A stretch of DNA of 64,000 nt from Linum tenue (GCA_946122785.1 CAMGYJ010000011.1:1984001-2048000), one strand, 5' to 3'; numbered from the stretch's first letter, positions 10,921-22,809 are shown. Numbers and translations: made by a program. The notes: a model not told the origin generated them from the sequence alone.

Positions 10921-13393
10921 CCCTGAAAATAAGTCTGAAGATACATTCAAATAAAAGAAATTTACCTTCCATCACTGGTACCATCCCATGGATAATTAGC
11001 AACAAGTGCACCCTGAAAATGACAAGACAAGCTGAGAATGTCTACACTCTACAGTGAGCAAGACGAAGTCCAGTCACATGATAACAAACTTGCTTTAGCC
11101 AAGACAAAGGCCCTTAATAAGTCTACAAACCATTTCTTTAACTGGTGTGCATGATATGATTGAGTAATAAATAACTCCTACATTAGAACGAACGGAAAAA
11201 TCATAAATGATAATGAAATCTTACCCCGTGCAAAGTTGCAGAACCTGTAAAACGTATCTCACTCAACCATTTCATAACTGCTGCTGTTTCAGGTTGACGC
11301 GTATGTATATCGTCATTCAGAGGAAAGAACTGCATTTAATGTGATCAAGAGTATTTTGACATAAGTCTACAGTATGGAAGATGAAAAGCTGGGCTGAACC
11401 ATCCTGACCAAAACTTCAATATATATTTCTAGTTGAGTTTGAAATAACACAATGTTGCATCTTTACTTGACCACAAGTTTCAGTATGAACTATAAGCATG
11501 ATTAATGGCCTGGACATCTTTTGAAGACATGTTACATGAAGTTGAAAAAGAGTTGCTCAGTGCCAAACAATCAAGATTAAATAGGAATGTGTCAGAGCAA
11601 ATTGCACTGTCATGCTTCTTCTCTATGATACCTAATGCAACAATTTTGAAATAGTCTCAACTGTGACTTAAGAAGTTCTTTTGGGGTATATAGAAGGACT
11701 CAAAACTTATTAGCTATTAAAGCACACATATGTGAGCTGTTTCAATTGGACTTATTCAGCTAATTGCAAGATATTTTCCAGAAAAGGATGTCTTACCTGG
11801 TCAGGAAAATCACGATTCAGATCAATATTTTTTGCATTACCGCGCCTCTGTAATGCAAACCCATCAGGGTTAATTGATGGAAGAATATGAAGGTGACTAT
11901 TTTCCACAATTGATCTGACCTGTAAAGATAAAAAAAAAAAAAACTAGGATCAAATCTAGGAGGCTATGTGGTAAAGGAGATCCAAAAAGTACATATCAGA
12001 GTAGAAATGAGAATACCAGAGGATCCTTCAAATGGTTGTCGCATATCCAATTAGCTAACCGAATAAGAAGTTCGCGCCCAACAGGTTCATCCCCATGAAC
12101 ATTTCCAATATACTGCAGAAAGTGAAAACAACTATGGAAATAAAATAAAAAACACAAGCCAAGCTTGACAAACGATGACAAGGAAAATATGCACCATAGG
12201 AATTGAGATATTTATATAAATGTATAATGAAACTTTTAGTAGACATTGAAGCTTATCAGAGGAACACATAAGCTAGAACTTCAGCATCCAGTTAGATGAT
12301 ACTACGTCAATTACCTTGAACGCAGGCTCGCCCTCTTCTTCCCCAGGCTTGTCAGAAATTTCTATTACCCACTAAAGAAAATGGAGAAACAAAAGATCAT
12401 TTAGAAATTTGAGAAAATTCAAATTGTGTGAAAATTACTTTCTCAATAAGACCACATGGCTTAAAGAGGAAAAGGAGATGTAACTAGGGAAGATGAAGTG
12501 TGGAACTAACTTCAGCAAAAGTATTACCAGTGGAACTCCATTCACACTCTCCCCAATGCTGAATCCAGAGAACCCCTCAAAGAAACAAACCAAAATAAAA
12601 AATCAGTTGCATCACCTCAAAGCTAACAACTTGTTAACATCTAACCAAGTATTATTACCCAATTAAAAAAAAAAGACTACAAGATCTTATCAGGGACTAC
12701 CTGTATATCCTAGAAATGTTGCTACATCTTCGCCCAAAATCCTTCACCGCCTTCTCGAGATCCGAGTTCGTCATGTACCCACGAGCTCTAGCGATCCTGG
12801 AAGCATTTTTCAAAACCCCCCCAAAATTTTCAATCCTTTAGAAACAAGGGAAATACCGCAGAATTAACTAAATTTCAGAGTTAGGAAGCCAAATCAGCAT
12901 TACTTGTTCGGTGACTTCTCATCTTCAAGCAAAACCCGCGCTTTAGTAATAGCCACATTGCTCCTATCATTCTCATACTCTTCAAACAAACAAAAAACAC
13001 CACCGAAGAAAATACAGTGATGACCAAGCTCTAGATCCAAGTCATTTCCAACGGGAAACAGAGAAAGAAAAGGATATATGTTACTATCTTTCCTACATAT
13101 ATCGAAACTATATCTGTTATTCAATCCTCCCGGATTATGCTCCAAATAGGAAAATGACGCAAACTACAAACTTCATCATTTGCTGCTTAAGCTCCACAAT
13201 TAACCGACTAATTCATCATCAGAAATGCCCACAATTCGATTCAGACTCAATACAAACGAAACGCAGACGGAGAGAGAGAGAGAGAGAGAGAGAGAGGCGG
13301 ACCTGAGAGAGTGCCACCGCGTTCGCCGCCTCTGGCGACGGCGGAAGGAAGAGCGAGGAAGAAGGAAAAGAGAACACCGACGAGGAGCTTCAT
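10921..13393 (-). pseudogene. SOL1: Truncated SOL1-like zinc carboxypeptidase (M14, carboxypeptidase D type), exons 1-9 only
   Basis: SOL1 is a membrane-associated Zn carboxypeptidase that removes C-terminal residues from secreted signal peptides such as CLE19 in Arabidopsis. Nine exons read cleanly: 13393-13303 (signal peptide, MKLLVGVLFSFFLAL), 12979-12904, 12796-12701, 12558-12528, 12371-12315, 12112-12017, 11919-11797, 11329-11225 and 11012-10966. The zinc ligands are present: HGDE in exon 6 (His and Glu) and the LHG histidine in exon 8. After exon 9 the sequence passes from intron directly into GI leader at 10921. The catalytic glutamate region, transthyretin-like domain and C-terminal membrane anchor are missing. 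No lesion is seen in what remains, so truncation is recent or the 5' part is constrained. Identity is firm; non-function is inferred. Confidence 0.88.
13269..13295 (+). repeat. (GA)n microsatellite in SOL1-like intron 1
   Basis: A GA run lying just inside the first intron of the truncated carboxypeptidase gene (a CT run on the coding strand, 8 bp after the donor site). Confidence 0.9.
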
Positions 13394-14295
13394 TGAGGAG
13401 CTGAGAGCTTCAACAGGTAGGTTACACCATTTTTGGAGGTTTTCCCGGCAATCTGAGAAACGGTCGATCACAGTCTCTTCCGATCTCCCGGCTACTGCGT
13501 TCTGACTTTCCTTGCGTCTTTCTTTTTTCTTCGGATTGATCGTCGAACGACTGGATGCTTCTTACCCGCACGTGGAGGGAGCTGTTGCACGTGCGAGTTG
13601 AGAGAAGTGAGGCGTGGGCTCCGATGAATTGGGCTTGGATCATTTGAAGCCCATATGTGTTCCTCGCCCCGGCACAGCAAATTCTCAGCTCCGTGGGCCG
13701 ACGTCCCCAAGGTGAAAAATATATGTAACATACAATTTTTATTTTCTGGCCCATCCATGGGCTTAAATCAATTAATCAACGGTAAAATATCGGGTATTGT
13801 ACCAACTACCAATTCGAACATAAGACATCTCGATCATACACGGTTGTACGAAATTCGTAACTGCATGGGCCGCTGGCCCATAAACATGGTATTTGTATGT
13901 TACATGCAGTTACGTACGTTCAAGAGCAATTGGGCAAATATAAAGATAAGAAGTAAAGGGCTGTTCCTTGCTCCACGAGACATGGATATCTGTGGCTCTT
14001 TTCACTCAGTAGCATCTCTTCCTTCGACCACTCCTTTTTTAAGCTTTCGTATCAAAACATCCCTGGCCAATGTATAGCTATTACTTTGTAAACTTAGTGA
14101 GTTATTTTTACTTCAATGGGGAAGTGTTTTAATTAAGTTGTTATTTCATCATGTTGTTCAAGTTGCTTTTTTTCTTCTAGAATCTATCCAGACTTAGCCC
14201 ACGCCTAAGCGAACTCGATACGTGTCATGATTCCAATACCTTCCTCACACATTCTTAGAATCTAGCTAGTTTTAAGCGATGCCTAGATGAACTAG
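13394..14295. other. Upstream region of the SOL1-like gene and spacer
   Basis: On the minus strand this is the 5' flank and promoter of the truncated carboxypeptidase. The short ORFs here (for example 13655-14077, plus strand) show no recognisable domain. I see no other gene. Confidence 0.6.
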
Positions 14296-15209
14296 TGTTT
14301 CAGGTGGAAAAAACGGGTGGATGGGTTGCGCCTGACTTCTATGAAGGTGACGATTGTTATTATGGTCCACACCTCTTCAAACACTGTTCGAACGAGGGTG
14401 TTTGGTGTATGGGGAATCTGCGTTACCTTACACTACACCTATGGAGATTCCTTGAGAGCTCCGCGACTACAACTAAGACCACTGCTATGGAGGATCCTTC
14501 GTGGATGAGAGCTCCGCAAACTACAGAGAAAAAGGGGAAAAGGGACAGTTGAGACAAGTTGTCTTTGTGTTGAGTTGTGATTGTCTGCTTGCTCCAGAAG
14601 GTTGCTCCTTGCGCAGAGTCCTCCAACTGCTCTCTCTCTCTCCTCCTCCCGAAAAATAGCTCCGCTTAGCCTCTACGCAAGTCACTTGTCGCCAAGAAGT
14701 CTCTAGACATATCACCACGTCATCCTAGTTCAAACATGGATGGTGCCATCAAGCTAGTACTTTGGATGGTATCCATGATATTGGATGGTCACCATCCCAT
14801 TAATCCCTTGGATGGTGTCCATGATATTTGGATGGTATCCATGATGTTGGACACTACCATCCATAATAGGATTTGGATGGTATCCATGATGTTGGACACT
14901 ACCATCCATAATAGAGATTTGGATGGTATCCATGTTGTTGGACACTACCATCCATAATAGAATTTGGATGATATTCATGTTGTTGGACACTACCATCCAT
15001 AATAAAATTTGGATGGTATCCATGAGTTTGGACACTACCATCCATAATAGGATTTGGATGGTATCCATTACGATGGATGGATGGTAACAGTGACCATAGT
15101 TGGTATTGTCGCTATGTTGGACAGATACCTTAGGGCAAACTACTTAGAGTGTCCCAATTATACATAAATACTACATGTGATAATTAATAAATTTATTTTG
15201 GTGTAAACA
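14296..15209 (-). mobile_element. Solo LTR, same family as the 18108-24543 retrotransposon
   Basis: Read on the minus strand it starts TGTTTACACC and ends TGAAACA, so it has TG...CA ends, and it is flanked by the 5-bp duplication ACTAG (14291-14295 and 15210-15214). Near 14370-14405 it carries the sequence CCCTCGTTCGAAC, also present in the LTRs at 18108-24543 and 24757-25774, which ties it to that family. There is no internal region, so it is a solo LTR left by recombination. It contains a minisatellite (14828-15070). Confidence 0.85.
14828..15070 (+). repeat. 45-bp minisatellite inside the solo LTR
   Basis: About six imperfect units of 45-46 bp. Each contains GGATGGTATCC and, about 20 bp later, TACCATCC, so every unit can fold into a small stem-loop (GGATGGTA pairs with TACCATCC). 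Degenerate shorter units continue to the left from about 14757. Long open frames on both strands (14736-14957 and 14754-15068) are by-products of the repeat. Confidence 0.9.
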
Positions 15210-17662
15210 ACTAGACACTAGGTAAGGTTCCAACACCCTCCTTACGCCATCTTGAATCTTCATTCAAACCTGTAAACTAAGAAAAAACATAAAAGAGCAC
15301 TCTGACCAGACAACCTACAAGCTCGTGTTTGCACTACAACCAAAAGTGTCGTCTATAAGGACCACGTTAAACAATCGATATATAGTACACTCTAGCAGCA
15401 TGGGAAGAACCTATCATTGATCAAGCAACTCAATGGCGCATATGGCCCCTGAGGGGATGTCAAAGAATTCAGCAGGGCACGAAAGGTTGTTGAAGCAAGT
15501 TTTGAGAGAGGTCCAAATATGTATTTTACATCTTATTTTTTTTCTTCCTCCCCTCAAATGAAAGCCAAGTCACGGACTTGAAATTTGCACACATTCGCTG
15601 TATCATGTGCTTACTGGTATTGAACTGTGGTAACTTAATTAAACACGAGAACTCTGGGTCAAATCACACTCCGATGTCATATGTAAAAAAGCAAAATGAT
15701 TCTATTGACTCAAGATATTAAGAAAAGTGCAATTATAAATCTTATCCCACTACGTACTTTCTCACAAAAATTACTGAGTCTTGTTTTTTTACTTCATATC
15801 GGATCAATGATGTCTACCATTGAATCATATATACACATCTACCATTTATTTATGAATTAAAGAATACACCATTAATAAACAAATATGTTCAACTAATCGA
15901 TCAAACCGACCATTTGCATCTCTATATATATACTATTACTATATTGCGCGATATTTTCATTCACGAACTAATTAACTAGCTCTAAAGACGACGACAGAGG
16001 GCTTAATCAACCCATCAACGTAATTAACTAAGTAATGCAAGCGAAACATGATTATATTATGTTACGATCGCTATATAAAACGACGTAACAAGGGACCTAC
16101 AGATAGCAATCCAGCGGCCGTCCATGGAAGTTAGGGTTTGTGGAATGATTGGACACGGGGGCAGCTAGCCGCCTCAGCAGTGACATCTTGATTCTGGGAC
16201 CAGAGATTGCGACGTATATATCCGATACGGTTCGGTTAATCGAAACGTAATTAAGACGAAAAAAATCGAAAATGTTCGTTCTTCTAAAACAGAGATCTTA
16301 ACGGTTTGGTTTGGATATAAAGAAATCGATTAACACCAAACTGAGAGAGAGTGTGCACCAAACAGTTCAACCTTACAAGCCATGCCTCACCCTTTACCAA
16401 AGAATGGGTTTCGGTTTCTTATAAGTTTTCCGGTTTCAAACCCACAATCGAAATCGTCAAAATACAAAGTATTTTATTTATTTATTTGACACATTCACCG
16501 TGCTGATGAAGTGTTGATGAGCACCCTATACTAAAGTATTGAGCAAAAATTTACCGTGATTTCTCGATTTATGCGTGTCATCATCACCGTGTTGTCGGCG
16601 TCGGTTAGCTTAATTATGGTTAACCGTTCATACTCATGCATGTCTCTTTAGCATGGCAATTTTATAACAGGAGAGAAAACGTTATCAAATGTAAGTAGTG
16701 AAAGGAAAGAGCAGAGGAAGGTAGACTCCAAAAACAATAGGGCAATGCTGATGATGAAAGTAGCATTAGTCTAAACTTTAAGCGTAATAATAATTAAGTC
16801 GAGGCTAATTAATAATTATAGCTAGCCAATAGTTTCCACTTAGTAGTGGTGATTCAGCTAATTAATTAATGTTTAGGGCTTAATTAATAGGGTTTAATGG
16901 AGAAGTGGGGCGACCGACATTCACCTCCCACTTATGAAAACTTCCACACTTTTTCTATTACCTAGCTTTTTGGCCTTTGGGGGTTGGGTTTTTGTCGTTC
17001 TAGATTCTTCTTTAAATTACTTCTTCTTCTTCTCTCCCACGACACCAACTATCCTTCCTCCAATCGCATTCTAACAACGCTAACCAGCCGATGTTAGTGA
17101 TGGTAATTTGAACTCGCCTCGTCGGGTATAATCTGACCTCTTATGTATTAGGGTGGATAATACCGAAGTTATAGAAGCGTGGAACAGGACATGAGTACTA
17201 CTTTTGTCATATTCTGACTCATCTCGTCTCGTTGTTGACCTGTTATTATATCTTGATCTGTATCAATATTCGATTGCAGTTCTTGTATATTTACTTGACT
17301 TAAATCACATTTCACTCAACAATACTTTAGATAAGTGAAAGACTTCATCTTTCAACTAATTTTCTCGATTAATCTACATATTATCTCTATTTTCATTTAT
17401 GAACTACGTTCCTTTTGACTTGCCTCGACTCATACCCACATGAATATTATCCGACTTGACCCGTACTTGATATGCGTGACAAATATGAATATTGAGGTAT
17501 CACCCGTCTCATTGTCATCACTATATGATCTCCAAAATAAATAAGAAAAAAAATTTAACTTCAAAATTGGGATGATATTGGGAGGAAATTTGTATTATGA
17601 TTAAAGAGGATTAAGCTTTAATCATGAGCATATTTGGGGGTATGAAAACCATGCATGACAAT

Positions 17663-18062
17663 TGAATTATGTATCCCATCATCAATCGTGCGGCGGAGGA
17701 AGCAAAGAGGTATCTTCATATATCTATCTAACGGCGGGCGTTAAAGCCAACGACCCGCGGGCGTACCGAGTCGGGTCGGGTCGCCGGCCGAAACTCTTCC
17801 CGGATCTATACCTGGCAGCTGATTGGCTGGATAAAATATCTAAAATAGCGGGGCCAGGCTGGCACCTGGTTTTTTTCTAGATATTTACGGCGGCCAGGAA
17901 TGCTGCCCGCGGTGGTTTTGTGGTTCCTGCCCGGATATCCTCAGCCACTGAAGCCGGCGACGTGCTCGTTTTATGGTGGTTTTGATGCTTCTCGGGCAGG
18001 GGTTCGGGCAGTAGTGCTGCCTGGCCTGCTTTATATATTGGCATCCACGTGAGATTGAGAAA
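17663..18062 (+). promoter_or_regulatory. Distal evening-element/G-box cluster, copy 2
   Basis: Same cluster as at 2430-2830: evening element at 17833-17841, reverse near-match about 46 bp further on, G-box CACGTG at 18046-18051. Most of it lies in a tract identical to copy 1. A 6.4-kb LTR retrotransposon begins 56 bp after the G-box, so the cluster is now about 10.5 kb from the start of the GI transcript instead of roughly 2.4 kb. A role in GI regulation is inferred from motif content and collinearity only. Confidence 0.5.
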
Positions 18063-18107
18063 GACACAAAACCTTTTTTTTTATCGATAAGTATATTCTT
18101 CTAATAC

Positions 18108-19838
18108 TGTTTTCCGGCGAGGAAAAACTGGTGTTTGAACACAATGAATGCACCTTGACTTCTCGAACAACGATTCTAAACACGGTTCACACCTCTCCGA
18201 ACAATGTTCGAACGAGGGTGTTTGATGTTTTGATGGTTTTTTGGGAACAAGCTACGTTACTCTACTCCTATGGAGGTTCAGTGAGAGCTCCGAAAAACTA
18301 AAAGGCAAGTTGCAGAGAAAAGATAAATTTTGACATAGTGTGTCAAATGATTGGTTGTGGAACCCTTTTCCCGTCTTTGTTTCTCCTATTTATAGCCACT
18401 GGGTGTAACTGCCTTGGTAACCGCCGTAGTAACTGCTAGCTGGCCTTTTGCTCCAACTGCCTTAGGGGTCGCTTGTCGCTGCCTTGGTGACTAGTTGGTA
18501 ACCGTCGCCTTGGGGGTCTCGTCTCGTCGCCCTGTCATGACTGGATGGGGTTGAGGTTCTTTGCTTAGCCTCCATGATGAAGTCTTGATCGCACCCTCGG
18601 CTGCTTGATGACTCCCCACTCTTGTCGTCTTGAGACCGCTACCATCTCATGACACCAATCCTGGGGGCTTGGTCTCCATACTTAGTCTTTGTAGCCTCAT
18701 CAAGTTGATAAGTTACACCCTGCCGGCTTGGTACCCCGTTAGGGTGCTACCAAGTCGGCCTTGGGACTTTGTCTCCATATGGCCCCATAAGGACCATACA
18801 TGGTTGTTTGGTACCTAGTCGGGTGGCCACCTCAGCTAGCCACCATGCCTTAGTAGAATTTCTTGTCTTGTTGGCTTGATACCCTGATGTATGGCTATCA
18901 AGTCCGTCTTGGCCCCCTGTTGCCTGGCCACCAAGTCAGTCTTACCGGCTTGATACCCCCTTGGGGTCATGGGACCCTGTCGCTTTGCTTGGCTGCCAAG
19001 CTTGTCTTGCCGACCCCGTTGGCTTCATACTTAGCCAAATTCATGCTTTTCATGTCTTGGAACCAAGCCATGCCTTGCCGGCTTGGTACCCTCTTGCTAT
19101 GGCCATGTGATTCCATACTTAACCAATTTTCATGTATTTTAGTATCAAGCATGCCTTTTCGGCTTGATACCCCTTTGGCTCTATACTTAGCCAAATTCAA
19201 TGTTTTGGTACCAAGCCCTCCTTGCCGGCATGGTACCCTCTTGCCCCATACTCAACCGATTTTGTCTCAGCACGGATGGTCTCCTATTTGGTACCCGGCT
19301 GTTTGGCACCCCTCGGACGGTGTCATGTTTGACACCCTTGGACGAGACCCCCCTTGGACGAGATCATGCATGACCCCCCTTGTGCCTGACCCCCTTGGAC
19401 GGTGTCATGCATGATCCCCCTTGTGCTGTGGGTCTCAACACTTAGCCAATTATTTTGGCCTTCCTTGCACCACACGGCGAAAGGGTACTCGCGATGACCT
19501 CCTTGTGCTGTGGATCTCAACACTTAGCCAAATTTTGGCAATGACCCCCTTGGACGAGACCCCCTTGGACGAGGTCATGCATGACCCCCTTGTGGTTGGG
19601 TCTCAATACTTAGTCAAATTTCATACCAAGGGGTGGAGGCATCGTCCGGCTATGGGGTCACGGAGACGGGTCGGCCATCGTATAGAGGAGAAGGGGTTTG
19701 GCCACTTAGGCCCAAAAACCCAACCCAACAAGGCCCAACTATCTCTTTTAATCATTAATGTTGAGCTGGCCTTATAAATCACTACCACTCCTTGAAAATA
19801 ATCAATGTGGTATTGAGTTATTTTTTTAGTGGTAAACA
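18108..19838 (-). repeat. 3' LTR (element orientation)
   Basis: Identical, as far as I can read, to the LTR at 22813-24543, with a constant 4705-bp offset. Its TATA sequence is at 18386-18395. Being the downstream LTR, its promoter points toward 18108 on the minus strand, away from GI and toward the distal evening-element cluster, which starts only 56 bp beyond the LTR edge. Confidence 0.92.
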
Positions 19839-20646
19839 AATGCCCCCCAACTACTTAGTGCATAAGGATTATGGACTAAGTAGTTAACATCAACTAAACC
19901 ACTTAGCTTCACACCTCGTACGTATCAAGCTCACCTCTCAAACACTCCTGCGGTTGAGCTTTGGCTTTATCAAAGTCGATTAAAAGATAAGAAGCCATAC
20001 TTTTCTCATTAAACCATCAGTAGGACTGCGATCTACTTGCCCCCCAAGACAAGTTAACTCCTCATTGCCTTAGTAGCAAATTTTATTTTTATTATTGATG
20101 AAGTGTGATACCAATCTACTTGGCTTCATTGCCCCCATATCAACGTTATACTTTTATCTCAATATACCCTCCATGTCATGGCTAGCTATCCAAGCCATAC
20201 TTCCTCATGGGGTGTCATGCCATGCCTTAGGGTGTGGGAGGCTTGGCATGTCGGCCACCAAGGTGGCCTACTAACATTGAACCCCTTGACACCCCACATC
20301 CCAAAGAGAAGGGACGTAGGGCTTGAGATACTTACCATTGATCAATCGATCATGAAACACACCATCTAAATCTTTTAACAAGTAGGCCCCATTGGGCCGG
20401 GTGGCATGGACAATGAAGGGTCCACGCAAACACTCAATCACCTGCTCATGCTATGCAAAAGCATGGATACAGCCACCACATGAGTGTGGCTTATCAGTTA
20501 TGATCAGGTTCTCACATCACAAATCTAACTAAAACTTGTCACTTCGACCTCGTAATTTTTTTTATAGCCATGAGTGGCCTATTTTCACCTTTTCTCTCCT
20601 TTTTTAACTATTATTATATAATTAATATAGTAAGGAGTGATAGACG
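19839..20646. other. Retrotransposon internal untranslated region with polypurine tract
   Basis: The part next to the left LTR holds the polypurine tract (minus strand TAGTTGGGGGG at about 19843-19853). The remainder has no ORF or enzymatic domain that I recognise; it is 3' untranslated sequence of the element. Confidence 0.65.
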
Positions 20647-22773
20647 TCACTGATTTCCACACCCGTTGGCAACTACCAATGTGCCAAAGGTATACACCCA
20701 CTGCCAAATCCATGAATCAAACCAGGCCAACCATCCATACACTACATGCCTTCCCTCCTTAAGGAAAGACCATTCCTTTGGTGTTGGTTTCGAATTTTCC
20801 AACTTAACAACGGATGGTACCTGATCAACTTGTCTTGGCTTGGCAGGCTTGCAAGATGTCCCCTGCTCCTCTGGCTTAGCCACCTTACTAGACATGTTGG
20901 GTTGTTGATGATGAACCTGATGTGTTTGTCTCGTTTCTGGTGGTACTCTAGGTACTCTCAACTCATTGGGCTCATGAAAGAGACCACGAGACTTTATCTT
21001 CCTTGGTTTTGCCCAACCATGCTTAATCATCCCATATAGTTGGGACGAGGAGTGTTTGGACTCAACAAGTCGATGACTACCCTGGTGGCCAACCTGATCT
21101 TGTTCAACCCTTACGGCTTGCTGACTTCTACACGTAGCACATAACCTCTGGTTCTTTGTAGGACCATTTCTGGGTTTTGTATGCCGGGATGTCTTGTCCA
21201 TGCCCCTGCCATTCATATTTGGCATGCCATGAGGTTTGTTAAGCATGGACTTGCTTCTTTGTCCATCTATTAACACACTCTCATACTTAGAAATTTTTTG
21301 AGTGGCTTGGGTGTGCTGCACACTCATATAATTTTCTCCCACTTGTTTCTTCATGGTCGGTGACATGCCCCCCTGTCCAGTGGTTGGAGACATGTCCCCC
21401 ATACCATTATTCATGATTGTTGACGTGCCCCCCTTTCTGAACTTAGCCATATTAGTATGCTTACTAAAAGCATGTGTGGCTTCATGTTGTGGCTTATTGG
21501 GCACACCTATCAACCTACTAGTGGTGATTGATGACATGCACCCCATGTCATCCTTAGCTACACTATCATGCTTACTATAAGCATGTGTGGCTTGAGTTTG
21601 TTGTTGTTTCTTGGGCACGTCTATCTGTCTATTGTTTGTGGTTGGTGACATGCCACATTGTCGACCATTCATGGGTGGCATGCTACAAGGGGCCTTGCCT
21701 CCTTGTGCACTCTTTGACACATTGTCAAAGTTATGAAAATCATAGGTGGCATGGGTAGGAAACAACCACTTAGACTTGCCACTCACTCCATCCTTCATGT
21801 CTGATGACATGCCCCCCTGCCCACTGCATGGAGATGGAGATATGCCCCCCATGCCATCCTTAGGAAACAAATATGGTGTTCTGTTGGACACACCATTTTG
21901 TCCACCTTTCTTGACATCAACTTGCCCCCCAGCCTGACTCTTCATCTTCAACTTGTCAGGGGGTAGGCTTCCATGCACCTCTTCCTGCCCCCCTAGTGGT
22001 TTGCATCCACCAGACCTCTTAAGCATCGATGGCAACGAGGGTGGGCAAACTTGTGGTAGCACATCCATAGCTAGCGACCCTCCACCAACTCTCATGTTCG
22101 AGAATGGTCTAGCCTCTGAAACAGTTTCTAGAGTAACTGTCTGCACAGGCGGCAGTTGCTTTACATGGGTGGTGAATGCGTTAGTAATATTCTTGTCATA
22201 ATCTCCTTGTTGAAGAGGTGGTTGACTCATTGCCGGAGGCGGTAAGTTCCCTGACCGTGGCTGGGTAGTCCGGCCACCGGAGAACAGGATACTTGTATAC
22301 TCAGTAGCAATACTTGGTGGCGGATCTATACCATTTTTTGGTAAAGAAATATCTCGCACCACTGGTTCTATAAAATATTTTTTAAGCTTATCCAAGCAAT
22401 TTGTATTTTCTGTAGTTGCTTCAAGCAATTCATCCAAACGTCTATCTAACATAGAACTAAAAGAAGCAAGTTTTAGACTTGTCTGTTGTGAACTTCTAAC
22501 AAGTCCATTCAAACTCTCTTCCATCAATCGACGGATCTCCACCATCACTTGACGGTTCTCCACCACCATCTTGCAGTTATCATCCACTATTGAGCGGAGT
22601 GACATGGCAGTGGTGGTTACATCGGCACAAGGTGCCGCCGGTGGCAAGATCTCAATCATGCCATTGTTTCCGACAACACTTACTGATGCTTGGCCAAATT
22701 TGAACTTGGCCGCCAACTCCTTCGCAACTCCTGGTGAAATATCACCTTCCTGTTCTCTCAGTCGTGGAGCCAT
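20647..22773 (-). CDS. Retrotransposon ORF, 708 aa, unknown (coiled coil plus Gly-Met/Pro-rich repeats)
   Basis: I do not recognise this protein. The open frame extends back to 22875 inside the LTR, but the first sensible start is ATG at 22773-22771 (MAPRLREQEGD), just after the PBS. Residues roughly 55-150 look helical and heptad-like (repeated RRLMEES, SSMLDRRLDELLEATTEN), suggesting oligomerisation as in a Gag protein. The middle is low-complexity with degenerate repeats of the type GGMSPT..(N/G) and THA.SKH. The basic C-terminal region is rich in Lys/Pro/Gln and ends with a Trp-rich tail (WLAWFDSWIWQW). No CCHC zinc knuckle or enzymatic motif is visible. Uninterrupted over 2.1 kb, so probably translated or very recently so. 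A highly diverged Gag is the simplest guess. Confidence 0.6.
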   Translation of the reverse strand: MAPRLREQEGDISPGVAKELAAKFKFGQASVSVVGNNGMIEILPPAAPCADVTTTAMSLRSIVDDNCKMVVENRQVMVEIRRLMEESLNGLVRSSQQTSLKLASFSSMLDRRLDELLEATTENTNCLDKLKKYFIEPVVRDISLPKNGIDPPPSIATEYTSILFSGGRTTQPRSGNLPPPAMSQPPLQQGDYDKNITNAFTTHVKQLPPVQTVTLETVSEARPFSNMRVGGGSLAMDVLPQVCPPSLPSMLKRSGGCKPLGGQEEVHGSLPPDKLKMKSQAGGQVDVKKGGQNGVSNRTPYLFPKDGMGGISPSPCSGQGGMSSDMKDGVSGKSKWLFPTHATYDFHNFDNVSKSAQGGKAPCSMPPMNGRQCGMSPTTNNRQIDVPKKQQQTQATHAYSKHDSVAKDDMGCMSSITTSRLIGVPNKPQHEATHAFSKHTNMAKFRKGGTSTIMNNGMGDMSPTTGQGGMSPTMKKQVGENYMSVQHTQATQKISKYESVLIDGQRSKSMLNKPHGMPNMNGRGMDKTSRHTKPRNGPTKNQRLCATCRSQQAVRVEQDQVGHQGSHRLVESKHSSSQLYGMIKHGWAKPRKIKSRGLFHEPNELRVPRVPPETRQTHQVHHQQPNMSSKVAKPEEQGTSCKPAKPRQVDQVPSVVKLENSKPTPKEWSFLKEGRHVVYGWLAWFDSWIWQWVYTFGTLVVANGCGNQ

Positions 22774-22791
22774 CAAATCAAACACACAGTT

Positions 22792-22809
22792 GTCCCACCA
22801 GGTGTGCCA
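22792..22809 (-). other. Candidate primer-binding site
   Basis: On the minus strand, 3 nt after the LTR end, the sequence TGGCACACCTGGTGGGAC begins with the TGG expected for pairing with a tRNA CCA 3' end. It is not the common initiator-Met PBS (TGGTATCAGAGC). I cannot assign the tRNA. Confidence 0.55.

Noticed and set aside
13655..14077. 140-aa plus-strand ORF upstream of the SOL1-like gene
   Set aside because: No domain, no splice or promoter context, and AT-rich ordinary spacer composition.
14754..15068. 104-aa repetitive ORF (MDTIQILLWMVVS-type repeats)
   Set aside because: Translation of the 45-bp minisatellite; repeat frame openness is expected from the unit length.
14828..15070. CRISPR-like array
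   Set aside because: Regular repeats, but there are no unique spacers, and this is a plant genome with the repeats inside an LTR.
18863..19777. ORFs of 183 and 118 aa repeated at 23568-24482
   Set aside because: They lie in the U3 of the two identical LTRs, opposite to the element's coding strand, and consist of translated LTR repeats.
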